Shown here: positions 23,301 through 34,197 of the stretch, piece after piece
Layout: every line of letters begins with the position of its first letter
Numbering within the stretch: position 1 is the first letter of the stretch
Assembly: GCA_037176705.1 (NCBI GenBank)
Contig: CM073898.1
Span: 27,574,488 to 27,638,487, forward strand
Source: Molossus alvarezi
Taxonomy: Eukaryota > Chordata > Mammalia > Chiroptera > Molossidae
Length of the DNA stretch: 64,000 bases
Reading direction: 5' to 3'
Program-made: the position numbers and the translations under genes
The notes under the pieces: model-generated
Database searches by the model: none
Seen by the model: the letters and a program-made list of their open reading frames with translations, nothing else
Told to the model about the DNA's origin: nothing

Positions 23301-24166
23301 GCATCCCATAGATTTTGTGTTGTTGTGTGTTCATTTTCATTGGTTTCCAGGAAGTTTTTGATTTCTTCCTTGATCTCCTCAGTGACCCATTCATTGTTTA
23401 ATAACATGCTATTTAGCCTCCATGTGTTGAAATGTCTTTGCATGTTCTTGTTGCAATTGATTTCTAGTTTCATGCCATTGTGATCTGAGAAGATGCTTGA
23501 TATGATTTCAATCTTCTTGAACTTGTAGAGATTTAGTTTGTGTCCTATGATGTGGTCTATCTTTGAGAATGTCCCATGTGCACTTGAGAAGAATGTGTAT
23601 TCTGTAGTTTTGGGGTGTAATTCTCTGTAGATATCTATTAAGTCCATTTGGTCTAGTGCTTCATTTAGAGTCTCTGTTTCCTTGCTAATTTTTTGTCTGG
23701 AGGATCTATCCAGTGCTGTCAACGGGGTGTTGAAGTCCCCTGCTATGATTGTATTGTTGTCGATTTCTCCTTGGAAGTCCTCCAGAAGATTTTTAATATA
23801 TTTTGGTGCTCCTATATTGGGTGCATATATGTTTATCAAGGTTATATCTTCCTGTTGGATAGATCCTTTCAATATTATGTAGTGGCCGTCTTTGTCTCTA
23901 GTTATGGTCTTCATTTTGAAATCTATTTTATCAGATATGAGAATTGCTACCCCAGCTTTTTTTTGCTTTCCATTTGCTTGGAAAATTTTTTTCCATCCCT
24001 TCACTTTCAACCTATGTGAGTCTTTTGTTGAGAGGTGGGTCTCTTGTAAACAACATACAGATGAGTCATGCTTTCTTATCCAATCAGCTACTCTGTGTCT
24101 CTTTATGGGAGCATTCAATCCATTTACGTTTAAGGTGATTATTGATATGTACTTATTTATTGCCAT
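20342..24166 (-). CDS. L1 ORF2 protein (endonuclease-reverse transcriptase), intact
   Basis: A 1274-residue protein, the length expected of mammalian ORF2p (about 1275), with no internal stop. It nicks genomic DNA and copies L1 RNA into it. Residues 1-240 form an APE-type endonuclease: TLNVNGLN with Asn13, QETH with Glu42, AGDFN with Asp144, KIDH with Asp204 and SDHNG with His229. The reverse transcriptase follows, with [15 protein letters not shown], the [10 protein letters not shown] block and the catalytic FADDMILY near residue 700. A Cys/His motif, CWRGC-x7-H-x4-C, lies near residue 1130. The ATG chosen here aligns with the normal N-terminus and follows ORF1 by 45 bp; translation is thought to use re-initiation. 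Activity itself cannot be judged from sequence. Confidence 0.95.
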   Translation of the reverse strand: MAINKYISIITLNVNGLNAPIKRHRVADWIRKHDSSVCCLQETHLSTKDSHRLKVKGWKKIFQANGKQKKAGVAILISDKIDFKMKTITRDKDGHYIILKGSIQQEDITLINIYAPNIGAPKYIKNLLEDFQGEIDNNTIIAGDFNTPLTALDRSSRQKISKETETLNEALDQMDLIDIYRELHPKTTEYTFFSSAHGTFSKIDHIIGHKLNLYKFKKIEIISSIFSDHNGMKLEINCNKNMQRHFNTWRLNSMLLNNEWVTEEIKEEIKNFLETNENEHTTTQNLWDAAKAVLRGKFIALQAYLKKQEKFLIDCLTSQLKELESKQKENPRASRRKEIVKIRAEINDIETKKTIQRINETKSWFFEKINKIDGPLARLTKKQRERTQIHKIRNERGEVTTNTTEIQKIVNNYYEQLYGNKFDNLSEMDKFLETHSLPKLFPEEIENLNRPITTKEIEEVIKTLPANKSPGPDGFTGEFYRTFKKELTPILLKLFQKIQEEGRLPNTFYEASIILIPKPEKDTTKKENYRPISLMNIDAKILNKILANRIQKYIKKIIHHDQVGFIPGMQGWYNIRKSINVIHHINKMKNKNHMIISIDAEKAFDKIQHPFLIKTLSNVGIEGSYLDIIKAIYERPTANIILNGQKLKTFPLRTGTRQGCPLSPLLFNIVLEVLATAIRHEEKIKGIQIGKEEVKLSLFADDMILYIENPKDSIKNLLDLINEFGKVAGYKINVKKSTAFLYINDELTERETEKTIPFTIAPKKLRYLGINLTKEVKDLFAENYRSLKKEIEEDIKKWKHIPCSWIGRINIIKMSILPKAIYRFNAIPIKIPTTYFIELEQILQKFIWNQKRPRIATAILKKKNKVGGITIPDIRLYYKATVTKTAWYWHKNRHIDQWNRTENPEMDPRQYAQLIFDKGGKSIQWSKDSLFNKWCWENWTATCKKMKLDHQLTPYTKINSKWIKDLNVTRESIKILEENVGNKISDIIRSRIFTDTSPKATEIKEKMNTWDYIKLKSFCTAKETIIKMERQPTVWENIIANDVSDKGLISNIYRVLIQLHKRKTRNPIKKWAEELNRHLSKQDIQMAKSHMKKCSTSLIIREMQIKTTMRYHLTPVRMAAINKSSNNKCWRGCGEKGTLIHCWWECRLVQPLWKTIWCYLKKLKIELPFDPVIPLLGIYPKKPETPIRKNICTPMFIAALFTIAKIWKQPKCPPVDEWIKKLWYIYTMEYYAAVRKKDLLSFETTWRDLESIILSERSQAEKDKYHMISLIYGI

Positions 24167-24211
24167 TTTTGTTTAGTGTGGTTCTATTTTTCTTCCCATT
24201 TCTACTGCTAA

Positions 24212-25105
24212 TTACAGCAGTCCTTTTAACATTTCTTGCAGTGCTGGTTTGGTGCTAATGTATTCCCTTAGCTTTTTTTTGTCTGGGAAGCTCTTTATTT
24301 GATCTTCTATTTTGAATGATAGCCTTGCTGGGTAGAGTAGTCTTGGATTCAGATTCTTGTTTTTCATGACTTTGATTACTTCATGCCATTCCCTTCTGGC
24401 CTGTAGTGTTTCTTGTGAGAAGTCAGCTGAGAGCCTTATGGGGTTCCCTTTGTAGGTAACCTGTTGCTTATCTCTTGCTGCTTTTAGGATTCTGTCTTTG
24501 TCTTTAATTTGTGGCATTTTAATTACTATGTGTCTTGGTGTGGGCCTGTTTGGGTTCTTCTTACTTGGGACTCTCTGTGCTTCTTGAACTTGAATGCCTT
24601 CTTCCTTCACCAAATTAGGGAAGTTTTCTCTCACTATTTTTTTGAATATATTCTCTATCCCTTGCTCATTCTCTTCCTCTTCGGGGACTCCTATGATGCG
24701 AATATTATTACGTTTCCAGTTGTCCCATAGTTCTCTTAAGCTGTCTTCCTGTTTTTTAATAGTTTTTTCCTTTTGTTTTTCTGATTGGTTGATTTTTTCT
24801 ACCCTGTCTTCTAATTCACTGATCCGGTCCTCAGCTTCCCCTACTCTGCTTTTTAAACCTTCCAATGTGTTTTTCATTTCAGATATGTCATTTTTTATCT
24901 CTTCTTGTTGGTTTTTAATTTCCATTTGGCTTATTTTCAGTGTCTCTATGTCCTTACTCATGCTGTTCAGCTTCCTCAAGATCATGGCTCTGAATTCTAG
25001 CTCTGTTAACATGCCTAATTGCTCCACATTGATCTCATCTTCGGTGGAGGTGGCTTGCTCTTTCATTTGGCTTCTGTTTCTGTGTTTCACCATTTTAGCT
25101 ATCAC
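24212..25105 (-). CDS. L1 ORF1 protein (RNA-binding chaperone), intact
   Basis: A 297-residue protein with no stop or shift. ORF1p forms trimers that coat L1 RNA in the cytoplasm and act as a nucleic-acid chaperone. Residues ~40-110 are heptad-like and rich in Glu, Lys, Leu and Ile (KDIETLKISQMEIKNQQEE, EDRISELEDRVEKINQSE), a coiled coil. An RRM-type core follows (NIRIIGVPEEEENEQG, then TPRHIVIKM), and the basic C-terminal domain (KAARDKQQVTYKG, LYPARLSFKI) completes the fold. It is shorter than human ORF1p (338) mainly at the N-terminus. Two Met codons lie close together (residues 1 and 5); either could be the start. Confidence 0.93.
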   Translation of the reverse strand: MIAKMVKHRNRSQMKEQATSTEDEINVEQLGMLTELEFRAMILRKLNSMSKDIETLKISQMEIKNQQEEIKNDISEMKNTLEGLKSRVGEAEDRISELEDRVEKINQSEKQKEKTIKKQEDSLRELWDNWKRNNIRIIGVPEEEENEQGIENIFKKIVRENFPNLVKEEGIQVQEAQRVPSKKNPNRPTPRHIVIKMPQIKDKDRILKAARDKQQVTYKGNPIRLSADFSQETLQARREWHEVIKVMKNKNLNPRLLYPARLSFKIEDQIKSFPDKKKLREYISTKPALQEMLKGLL

Positions 25106-25913
25106 TGTGGGCTTTGGAGCCTGTCAAGTTCTCCCTGTGGGTGTTGGTGTTCTGCTGTTTGTGGCTCCCTCTCCTGTGTTTAGATGAGCGAGGGAGGACC
25201 CGCGTTGAACACCACTGTCAAGTCTTACTTTCCTGGTCAAAGTTGTCAGCCCAGGAAACGTACTGTTATCCTCTAGCTTTTTGCCTGGAGGCTAGCAGTC
25301 TAGGTTAATTGATGAGTTTTGGGTTGTCAGTTGATTGAAAAACTCCCTCTGGTGCTCAGCCAAGGGGCTTTCACGAGGGTGGGGCAGATGCTGGTTGTTA
25401 GTGAGCCTCAATTAGCACTTCAATGGCCCACAGGGTGGGGTTGGATCTCCGAGGGAGGGGCTGCTGCCTCTCCCCAGAGCCCTGGGAAGGAGCAATGTGG
25501 CCACCGTCCTGAGTGGCTGCACTCAGCCAAAGCTCCGAGAGCCCTCCAAACCCCGAGTGTCCCAACACAGCTCCAGTCCAGTCCGCCCTCCCTCTGCCGG
25601 AGCCCAAGGTGAGTGGCTGTGGCTGTTTTAGCCTCTGTCCCGGCTGCGCTGTGGGGCCGCCTGGGAGTGTAACCCGCGGGCGCCGCTTATAGCTAAGGTC
25701 GCTGCCGAGCTGCCGACCGTGGGCTCCCAGCCCCCGTCTCGCGCCTTCGCAATCCTACCAGGATGGAGTCAGTGTCCCTTGTTGTATGGTCCTCGCAAGC
25801 TGCTTTTCTGTTGGTTTTTCCCGTCGACTTGTCTGTGTTATAGTTGTAATTCCAGTTTGGTTCTGGGAGACGGTCTGTGTAGCTCCGTTCACTCCGCCGC
25901 CATTTTTCGGTTC
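25106..25913 (-). promoter_or_regulatory. L1 5' UTR with internal promoter
   Basis: About 808 bp between the 5' end and ORF1, clearly richer in G+C and CpG (about 25440-25760 and 25880-25910) than the surrounding DNA. L1 5' UTRs carry an internal RNA polymerase II promoter and often an antisense promoter. Short plus-strand open frames here, such as 25319-25612, are shadows. Confidence 0.75.
25896..25906 (-). promoter_or_regulatory. YY1-like site at L1 5' end
   Basis: On the minus strand the first bases of the element read aaaatggcggc, a close match to a YY1 site, about 8 bp from the 5' end. A YY1 site directing accurate initiation lies at the same place in human L1. The second L1 has ccaaaatggcagc at the same place (near 27812-27824). 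Confidence 0.6.
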
Positions 25914-25926
25914 CCCATTACTTCTC
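25914..25926. repeat. Target-site duplication of L1 (right copy)
   Basis: cccattacttctc, the partner of 20045-20057. Confidence 0.9.
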
Positions 25927-26184
25927 ATTTGTTCTTCTACATTCTTTCTTGTGTGTTTTCACCTAATAACTTATATTCAAGTTAGTGTTCTTTTGCATAC
26001 CTGAAGGCTCCTGTCCAGAACTGATCATCCTGAATCATCCTAAAAACAGGGAATACATCTCCTTTTCCTTGTTATAGCCCCTTAGTTTGGATAAGGCCAT
26101 CCTTTTAAAAGTTGATAAAGTCTGCAGAGTATAAAACTGGCAAAAGCCTCTTCCCTCATTCCAACCATACAGTTCCAGTGGGAC

Positions 26185-26700
26185 TTGTACCTTCTACATG
26201 ATTCTACCTGCCATGGCTAATTGTTCTGATAGTAGGCACTGAATTCCAACGGGGCTAATCAGAACCTTTTCCCTTACAGTTTTGATTCTAGTCGTTCAGA
26301 AGGATTTTCTTTAGTGCAAACCCTGCAAGATGTGAACATAATGTTCCACATGACCAAAGTTCCAGCCATAAAGATGATCTGGTATCCAAGAATAAAGCCA
26401 ACAAAAGAAGAGGCAGATAATAGAAATGTTAAGAATGAGGATCCTGAGGGAATTCAAATCCTTCACTGCCATCCTGTCTAAGGTCCAGCTATACCCACTG
26501 ACATTCCTGTGGTTGGTTTATTTCATTTATTCAATGAATATTTAGTAATTACTTACTATCCCAAGCATTTTTTTAGGCACTAGAGATGCAACAATGATCA
26601 GGACAATATGGTCTCTGCCCTGGCAGAACTTGTGAGTCATTAAATCTACATTTGCTTAAATTAGTTTGAGTGAGATCCAAAAATATTCTAACGTCAGTTA
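26185..26700 (+). repeat. Ancient interspersed repeat, interrupted by L2-like sequence
   Basis: Pieces such as gccatggctaattgttctg, gctaatcagaacc, gaggatcctgagggaa, gtccagctatacccactgac and ttgcttaaattagtttgagt fall in the order of an old mammalian repeat I recall but cannot name (LTR-like). Between 26519 and 26643 is an L2-like reverse-strand block (tcaatgaatatttag, gcactagagatgcaacaatg). Confidence 0.4.
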
Positions 26701-27540
26701 CATTATGAATTAAACTTCTGTGGACTTGTCTGTGAAGCTAATCATAACAATCTTATGACAAAAATCTACTTTCCAAACAACTAGGATACCAACAAATTTT
26801 GGATCTTGATTTATGCCTAAATTGCTTACAATTTCCCTGAATATAACTAGAAAATCCTCTTCTAACTTACTCAACATCTAAGAAATCTCAAAAATTTTTG
26901 CATTAATTTTTAAAAACATCCTAAATTTAAATATATTGTGATGCAACACATAGTTTTGCTTCAAACAATATTATTTTATTTCCCTACACCAACTACTCAG
27001 GAAACTGATATAGTTTCCCAACCTCTTTTTCCCAACCTGGGTTCTTTTAACATAAAACATAAAACTCTATGCTATAGATGGTGTTAGACCACCTCTCCAA
27101 GCTCTTCTTAGCACAAACATTTGAAGATGATAATAATACGAATGATAACTATTTTTAATGTACCATAATGTTATGAAAAGAAAGCTCGTTCACCTTCTAC
27201 AATGTGATCTTTCTCAACTGCAGTATGAGGAGGTCACTGCGCTGTTTAAGGTCCAACAAGAGAGATTCAAAGTATGTGAAAAAAAAAACCCTCCTTCCAG
27301 ACACCGGGCTGGGACACCCTCGTCCTTCATGCCCACTCTGTCAGGATGCACCCATATGAACAACTTCCACAAGGACTACACAGGGGAGGTGCCCCACTGA
27401 GCCCACCCTCGGTGCGCAGCCCCTCACAACCACCAAGGAGGTGGCCTTCCCAGACACTGTGGTCCAGGGCTGCTAGCCCTCACCCCGACTCCCACCATGA
27501 CAGAGCTCTTAGTAGTTTTTATTATTTTAAAACCTTTTGA
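26701..27540. other. No gene identified; GC-richer patch
   Basis: AT-rich until about 27280, then a GC-richer 220-bp patch at 27290-27510 with open frames (27158-27400 and 27346-27540). The patch has a coding-like composition and includes HKDYTGEVPH, reminiscent of a zinc-finger linker, but on the strand opposite to the KRAB/zinc-finger relic. I cannot identify it and treat it as non-coding. Confidence 0.35.
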
Positions 27541-27559
27541 GATCACCACATCCACTGAA

Positions 27560-27786
27560 ATAAAATTTTTTCAAATCATACCGTTTCTCACCAGCATGAG
27601 GTCGCACATCCTAAGGGATGAAGGATAACGAATCCCTTCCCCACATTCTTAACATTTGTTGCAATTCTCTCCTATGTGATTTCTCTTTCTCTTGGGCAAA
27701 ATATGATTAGAATATCTTCTGATGGCTTTTTCATATAGATTATATGCCTGGGGTTTGTCTCCAGGTTAAGCTGGTGCCTATTAATT
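27560..27786 (-). pseudogene. Decayed C2H2 zinc-finger exon of KRAB-ZNF relic
   Basis: Read on the minus strand, the stretch at about 27635-27680 gives HIGENCNKC, a stop, then ECGEGIRYPSSLR. These are finger linker and Cys residues of the HTGEKPYKCxECGKAF type. After a one-base shift comes RPHAGEKRYDLK, a second linker. Only about two fingers can be traced and they contain a stop and shifts, so no DNA-binding protein can result. The L1 inserted at 27801 separates this from the KRAB exon at 34198, with the 14-bp target copy at 27787-27800 just beside it. Confidence 0.65.
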
Positions 27787-27800
27787 AAGGCATAAGGGGT
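27787..27800. repeat. Target-site duplication of second L1 (left copy)
   Basis: aaggcataaggggt, identical to 33969-33982. Confidence 0.9.
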
Positions 27801-28453
27801 GGGAAAGATTCCAAAATGGCAGCGGAGTGAATGGAAGCTACACAGACTATCTCCCAGGACCAAACGGGAATTACAACGAAAATAAAGACAGATCATCAGG
27901 AAAAGGCAACAGAAAAGCAGCTTGGAGGACCACATAACCAGGGACACTGACTCAATGCCGGTAGGCTTGCAGAGATGCGAGAGAGGGGGGTTGGGAGCCC
28001 ACCATCGGCAGTGGCCTTAGCTGTGAGCAGAGCCCTCGAGTTACTCTCTCAAGCGGCTCCACACCACAGAGCCAGGACAGAGGCTAAAACAGCCACAGCT
28101 ACTCACCTTGGGCTCTGGCAGAGGGAGGGCAGACTGGACTGGAACTGTGTGGGGACACTCAGGATTTGGAGGGCACTGGGAGCTTTTGCTGAGTTGTGAC
28201 AACGCAGGGCTGTGGTCATCTTACTCCTACCCAGGGCTCTGGGGAGAGGCAGCAGCCCCTCCCATGGAGATTCATCACCACCCGGTGGCCATTGAAATGC
28301 TAATCGAGGCCCATTAACAACCAGCATCTGCCCCACCCTTGGGTAATCCCCTTATGCTGAGCACCTGAGGGAGTTTTTCATTCAACTGAGAACCCAAGGC
28401 TCTTCAAGAAACCCTGACTGATAGCCTCCAGGCAAAAATCTAGAGGATAACTG

Positions 28454-28645
28454 TACTATATTCCCTTGGCTAGCAACTCTACCAGGAATGTAAGACTTGA
28501 CAGTGGTGTTTAAAGTGGGTACTCCCTGGCTCATCCAAAAACAGGAGAGTACTATATTCCCTTGGCTAGCAACTCTACCAGGAATGTAAGACTTGACAGT
28601 GGTGTTTAAAGTGGGTACTCCCTGGCTCATCCAAAAACAGGAGAG
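28454..28645 (+). repeat. Perfect 96-bp tandem duplication in L1 5' UTR
   Basis: Two identical 96-bp units (28454-28549, 28550-28645), each beginning tactatattcccttggc and ending aaaaacaggagag. The sister L1 (about 25155-25275, minus strand) has the equivalent region only once. Confidence 0.93.
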
Positions 28646-28699
28646 GGAGCCACAAACAGCAGAACATCAACACACATAGGGTAGGCTCCAAAGCCCACT

Positions 28700-29611
28700 T
28701 TGATAGCCAAAATGGTGAAACACAGAAACAAAAGTCAAATGAAAGAACAAGAGACATCTACCGAAGATGAGATAAATGTGAAGCAGTTAAGCAAGTTAAA
28801 AGAGCTAGAATTCAGAGCCATGATCTTGAGGAAGCTAAACAGCATGAGCTGTAAGGACATGAGCACCATAAGTAAAGACATAGAAATGTTGAAAATCAAC
28901 CAGTTGGAAATTAAAAACCACCAAGAAGAAATGAAGAATGACATATCAGAAATAAAGAACGCACTGGAAGGTCTAAATAGCAGAGTAGAGGAAGCTGAGG
29001 ACTGGATCAGTGAATTAGAAGATAGTGTAGAAAAAATCAACCAATCAGAAACCAAAAGGAAAAAACAATTAAAAAAGAGGAAAACAGCTTAAGAGAAATG
29101 TGGGACAACTGGAAACATAATAACATTCACATCATAGGAGTCCCCAAAGAAGAAGAAAATGAGGAAGAGTTAGAGAATATATTTGATGAAATAGTGACAG
29201 AAAACTTCCCTAATTTGATGAAGGAAGAAGGCATTCAAGTTCAAGAAGCACAGAGAGCCCCAAGTAAGAAGAACCCAAACAGGCCCACACCAAGACACAT
29301 AGTAATCAAAGTGCCAAAAATTAAAGACAAAGAGAGAATACTAAAAGCAGCAAGAGATAAGCAACAGGTTACCTACAAAGGAAACCCCATAAGGCTCTCA
29401 GCTGACTTCTCAACAGAAACACTACAGGCTAGAAGGAAATGGCATGAGGTAATCAAGAAAAACAAATATCTGAATCCAAGACTACTCTACCCAGCAAGGC
29501 TATCATTCAAAATATAAGGTCAAATAAAGAGATTCCCAGACAAAAAAAAAGGCTAAGGGAATATATTAGCACCAAACCAGCACTGCAAGAAATGTTAAAA
29601 GAACTGCTGTA
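28700..29611 (+). pseudogene. L1 ORF1, frameshifted
   Basis: Same protein as at 24212-25105. The first 130 codons (28700-29092) hold the coiled coil. A shift near 29055, in an A-rich run, moves the frame, and the RNA-binding half continues in another frame at 29098 (MWDNWKHNNIHIIGVP). A stop at 29515-29517 cuts off the last ~30 residues, which can still be read downstream to 29611. A few extra residues around KDMSTISKDIE show an in-frame duplication relative to the intact copy. Not functional. Confidence 0.9.
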
Positions 29612-29657
29612 ATTAGCAGGAGAAATAGGAAGAAAAATATAATCACACTAAACAAAA

Positions 29658-32600
29658 ATGTCAATAAATAAATACATATCATTAATCACCTTAAATGTAA
29701 ATGGATTGAATGCTCTGATAAAAAGATACAGAATAACCCTGGCCTGTTTGGCTCAGCGGTTAGAGCATCAACCGGCGGTCTGGAGAGACCCAGGTTCGGT
29801 TACTGCTAAGGGCACATACCTCAGTTGCAGTTCGTCCCCGGCCCTGGTTGGGTCACGTGGGTGGCAACCACTCAATGTGTCCCTTTCATGTCGATGTTTC
29901 TCTCCCTCCCTCTCCTTCCCACTCTATCTGAACAAACTATCGAAAAATGTCCTCAGGTGAGGATAAAAACAACAACAACAACAAAAAAGACACAGAGTGC
30001 TGATTAGATAAGAAAGCATGACTTATCCATATGTTGTTTGCAAGAGACCCACCTCACAACAAAAGACTCACAGAGGTTGAAAGTGAAGGGATGGAAAAAA
30101 ATCTTCCAAGCAAATGGAAAGGAAAAAAAAGCTGGGGTAGCAATACTCATATCTGATAAAGTAGATTTCAAAATGAAGGCCATAACTAGAGACAAAGAAG
30201 GCCACTACATAATATTGAAAAGATCTATCCAACAGGAAGATATAACCTTGATAAACATATATGCACCCAATATAGCAACACCAAAATATATTAAAAATCT
30301 TCTCAGGACTTCAAAGGAGAAATTGACAGCAATACAATCTTAGCAGGGGACTTCAACACCCCATTGACACCACTGGATAGATCCTCCAGACAAAAAATTA
30401 GCAAGGAAACAGAGACTCTAAATGAAGCACTAGACCAAATGGATTTAATAGATATCTACAGAGAATTATACCCCAAAACCACAGAATTCACATTCTTCTC
30501 AAGTGCACATGGAACAAGATAGACCACATGATAGGACACAAACTAAGTCTCTACAAGTTCAAGAAGATTGAAATCATATCAAACATCTTCTCAGATCACA
30601 ATGGCATGAAACTAGAAATCAATTGCAACAAAAACATGCAAAGACATTTGAACACATGGAGGCTAAATAGCATGTTATTAAACAATGAATGGGTTACCGA
30701 GGAGATCAAGGAAGAAATTAAAAAATTCCTGGAAACCAATGAAAATGAAGACACAACAACACAAAATCAATGGGACGCAGCGAAAGAAGTTCTGAGAGGG
30801 AAGTTCACAGCACTACAAGCTTACCTCAAGAAATAAGAAAAATCTCTGATAGACTACCTAACCTCACAACTTAAACAACTAGAAAGAAAACAAAAATAAA
30901 ACCCCAGAGCAAGTAGAAGGAAGGAAATAGTAAAGGTCAGAGCAGAAATAAATGACATAGAGACCAAAAAAACAATTCAAAGGATCAATGAAACAAAGAG
31001 CTGGTTTTTCAAAAAGATAAACAAGATTGATGGAACCTTAGCCAGACTCACCAAGAAACAAAGAGAGAGTACCCAAATACACTAAATCAGAAATGAAAGC
31101 AGAGAAGTAACAACTGATACCACAGAAATACAGAAGATTGTTAACAACTACTATGAACAATTATATGGCAACAAATTCAAAAATCTAAGCGATATGGACA
31201 AATTTCCAGAAACACATAGTCTCCCAAAACTGGACCGGGAAGAGATAGAAAACTTGAACAGACCAATAACAACAGAAGAAATTGAAGATGTAATCAAGAC
31301 TCTTTCAGCAAACAAAAGCCCAGGCCCGGATGGCTTCTCGGGAGAGTTTTACCAAATGTTCAAAAAAAAACTAACACCCATTCGCCTCAAACTATTTCAA
31401 AAAATTCAAGAAGAAGGAAGACTTCCAAACTCATTTTATGAGGCCAGCATAATTCTAATTCCAAAACCAGAAAGAAAAAAAACATTACAAAGAAAGAAAA
31501 CTACAGGCCAATATCCCTGATGAACATAGACACCAAAATCCTGAACAAAATACTAGCAAATCAGATCCAGCAACACATCGAAAAAAATATTCACCATGAT
31601 CAAGTGGGATTCATCCCAGGGATGCAAGGCTGGTACAATATTCTCAAATCAATAAATGTGATATACCACATAAACAAAATGAAAAATAAAAACCACATGA
31701 TCATATCAATAGATGCCGAAAAAGCCTTCGACAAAGTCCAGCATCCATTTCTGATAAAAAAAAAAAGCTCTGCAATCTGGGAACAGAGGGATCATATCTC
31801 GACATAATAAAGGCCATATATGAAAGACCTACAGCCAACATCATACTCAACGGGCAAAAACTAAAAGCATTTCCCTTAAGAACAGGAACAAGACAAGGAT
31901 GCCCACTTTCGCCATTCTTATTTAACATAGTACTGGATCTTAGCCACAGCAATCAGACCTGAAGAAAAAATAAAAGGGATCCAAATTGGAAAGGAGGAAG
32001 TAAAACTGTCATTTTTCGCAGATGACATGATACTATACATAGAAACCCCCAAAGACTTCATCAAAAATGTACTAGACTTAATAAATGAATTTGGCAAAGT
32101 TGCAGGAAACAAAATTAATGTAAAAAAATCAATGGCATTCTTATACACCGATGAATTCACAGAAAGAATTCTAAAAAAACAATCCCATTTACCATTGCAG
32201 CAAAAAAATGAAGATACCTAGGAATAAACTTAACCAAAGAAATAAAGGACCTATTCACAGAAAACTACAGGTCATTGGAAAAATAAGTAGAGGAAGATAT
32301 AAAAAAGTGGAAGTACATACCCTGTTCATGGATTGGAAGAATTAACATTATTAAAATGTCCATACTACCCAAAGCAATCTATAGATTCAATGCAATCCCC
32401 AAAATACCAATACAACATACTTCACAGAAGTAGAATAAATACTTCAAAAGTTCATATGGAAGCAAAATAGACCTTGAATAGCCACAGCAATCTTGAAAAA
32501 GAAGACCAAAGTAGGAGGGATCACATTACCAGATTTCAGCTTATACTACAAAACCACTGTAATCAAAACAGCCTGGTACTGGCACAAGAACAGGCATATA

Positions 32601-33728
32601 AACCAATGGATCAGAACAAAGAACCCAGAAATGGACCCAAGGCAATATGCTCAATTAATATTTGACAAAGGTGGCAAGAACATACAGTGGAGTAAGGACA
32701 ACCTCTTTAATAAATGATGTTGGGAAAAATGGACAGCTACATGCAAAAAAATTAAACTAGACCATCAACTTACATCGTACTCAAAATGGATAAAAGACTT
32801 AAATGTGACTCATGAATCTATAAAAATCCTAGAAGAAACTGTAGGCAACAAAATTTCAGACATCATACACAGCAGAATTTTCACTGATACATCACCTAAG
32901 GCAACAGAAACAAAGAAGAAAATGAACACATGGGACTACATCAAACTCAAAAACTTCTGCACAGCAAAAGATACAATCATTAAAATGGAAAGGCTACCCA
33001 CTGTATGGGAGAGCATCATTGCCAATGATATATCAGATAAGGGGTTAATTTCCAATATATATAGAGTGCTCATACAACTCAACAAAAGGAAGACAAAGAA
33101 CCCAATTTAAAAATGGGCAGAGGAGGTAAATAGACACCTCTCCAAACAGGACATACAAATGGCTAAGAGACATATGAAGAAATGCTCAACATCACTCATC
33201 ATCAGAGAGATGCAAATTAAAACAACAATGAGGTATCATCTCACACCTGTCAGAATGGCTGCCATCAACAAATCATCAAACAACAAGTGTTGGTGAGGGT
33301 GTGGAGAAAAGGGGACTCTAGTACACTGCTGGTGGGAATGCAGACTGGTGTAGCCACTATGGAAAACACTATAGTGTTACCTCAAAAAATTAAAAATTGA
33401 ACTGCCATTTGACCCAGTGATCCCACTTCTAGGGATATATCCTAAGAAGCCTGGAACACCAATCAGGAAGAATATATGTACCCCCATGTTTGTAGCAGCA
33501 CTATTTACAATAGCTAAGATCTGGAAACAGCCCAAATGTCCAGCAGTAGACGAATGGATAAAAAAGCGGTGGTACATATACACAATGGAATACTATGCAG
33601 TTGTAGGAAAGAAAGATTTCTTATCCTTTGAGACGACATAGAGGGACCTGGAAAGTATTATCCTAAGTGAAACAAGCCAAACAGAGAAAGACAAGTTTCA
33701 TATGATCTCACTTATTTGTGGAATATAA
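29658..33728 (+). pseudogene. L1 ORF2, disrupted by stops, shifts and a SINE
   Basis: Starts [18 protein letters not shown] and is broken after about 25 codons by a Ves insertion at 29735. It resumes at about 30000 with the endonuclease, then the reverse-transcriptase pieces [12 protein letters not shown] (near 31710) and FADDMILY (near 32020), and the C-terminal part near 33280-33640. Multiple stops and frameshifts split it into more than ten open pieces. It cannot make ORF2p but still aligns along its whole length to the intact copy. Confidence 0.92.
29735..29983 (+). mobile_element. Ves SINE nested in L1 ORF2
   Basis: Full tRNA head (ctggcctgtttggctcagcg, then gttcggttac), body and tcctcaggtgaggat end with an A-rich aac-repeat tail. 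Flanks aaaaagatacagaat (29720-29734) and aaaaagacacagagt (29984-29998) are a 15-bp target copy with two differences. It must be younger than the host L1. Confidence 0.93.
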
Positions 33729-33968
33729 TGAACATAACAGTCTGAGTAATGGGTAGTCCCAGAGATGTGGAAGTGGGGTACAGACTGACTATCCCCAGAA
33801 GAAGGCATGGGGGGGAGATAAACCACAGAACTTATATGCATGTATGCATGAACAACGGACATGGATAACAAAGCTGGGGAGAGGGTAGGGAGAGGGGTAG
33901 GAGGGAATCAGAGGGGGAAAAAGGAGAAACATCTGTAACAAAAATTAATTAATTAAATTTTTTTTTAA

Positions 33969-33982
33969 AAGGCATAAGGGGT
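33969..33982. repeat. Target-site duplication of second L1 (right copy)
   Basis: aaggcataaggggt, partner of 27787-27800. Confidence 0.9.
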
Positions 33983-34197
33983 AGCTAATGGTTTCCCACT
34001 TTCATTGACTCACAGGGATCTCCCCCATAGAAAGTCTGCACCTTTTCCTGCCATTAGATGGTTTCCCCCAATCTCCAGTCTGCCTTGCAGTGGTCTCTGG
34101 TTTCAAGTTGAGACTACCGGTCTGCACAGGTATCTCGGAGAAGTCTGCCCTCCTGAGTCCTCAGCTGTTCCTGCTATAGCTAGGAGAGCAGCTGCAC

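Larger units (their letters stand above)
20058..25913 (-). mobile_element. Full-length L1 with both ORFs intact
   Basis: A complete non-LTR retrotransposon of about 5.86 kb on the minus strand: ~0.8-kb CpG-bearing 5' UTR, ORF1, 45-bp spacer, ORF2, ~0.28-kb 3' UTR with G-rich runs, and a poly-A tail with attt repeats (seen as poly-T, 20058-20113). It has exact 13-bp target copies on both sides. Both reading frames are open to full family length, so this copy may still be able to move. Its 5' end faces that of a second full-length L1 at 27801. Later stops would have built up in an old copy, so the intactness implies a young insertion. Confidence 0.95.
27801..33968 (+). mobile_element. Full-length L1, decayed, plus strand
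   Basis: A second complete L1 of about 6.17 kb with 14-bp target copies on both sides. It starts gggaaagattcc and then aaaatggcagcgg, and ends in a degenerate attaatt/A-rich tail. It has the same order of parts as the copy at 20058 and is close to it in sequence, but has stops and frameshifts in both ORFs, an internal 96-bp tandem duplication and a Ves SINE in ORF2. It is inserted in a KRAB zinc-finger relic. Confidence 0.93.

Noticed and set aside
24594..25187. 197-codon plus-strand open frame
   Set aside because: Antisense shadow of L1 ORF1; its Ser/Phe-rich text is the complement of Glu/Lys coiled-coil codons.
28382..28757. Repeated open-frame text with a duplicated protein segment
   Set aside because: Caused by the 96-bp DNA duplication in the L1 5' UTR, not a protein repeat.
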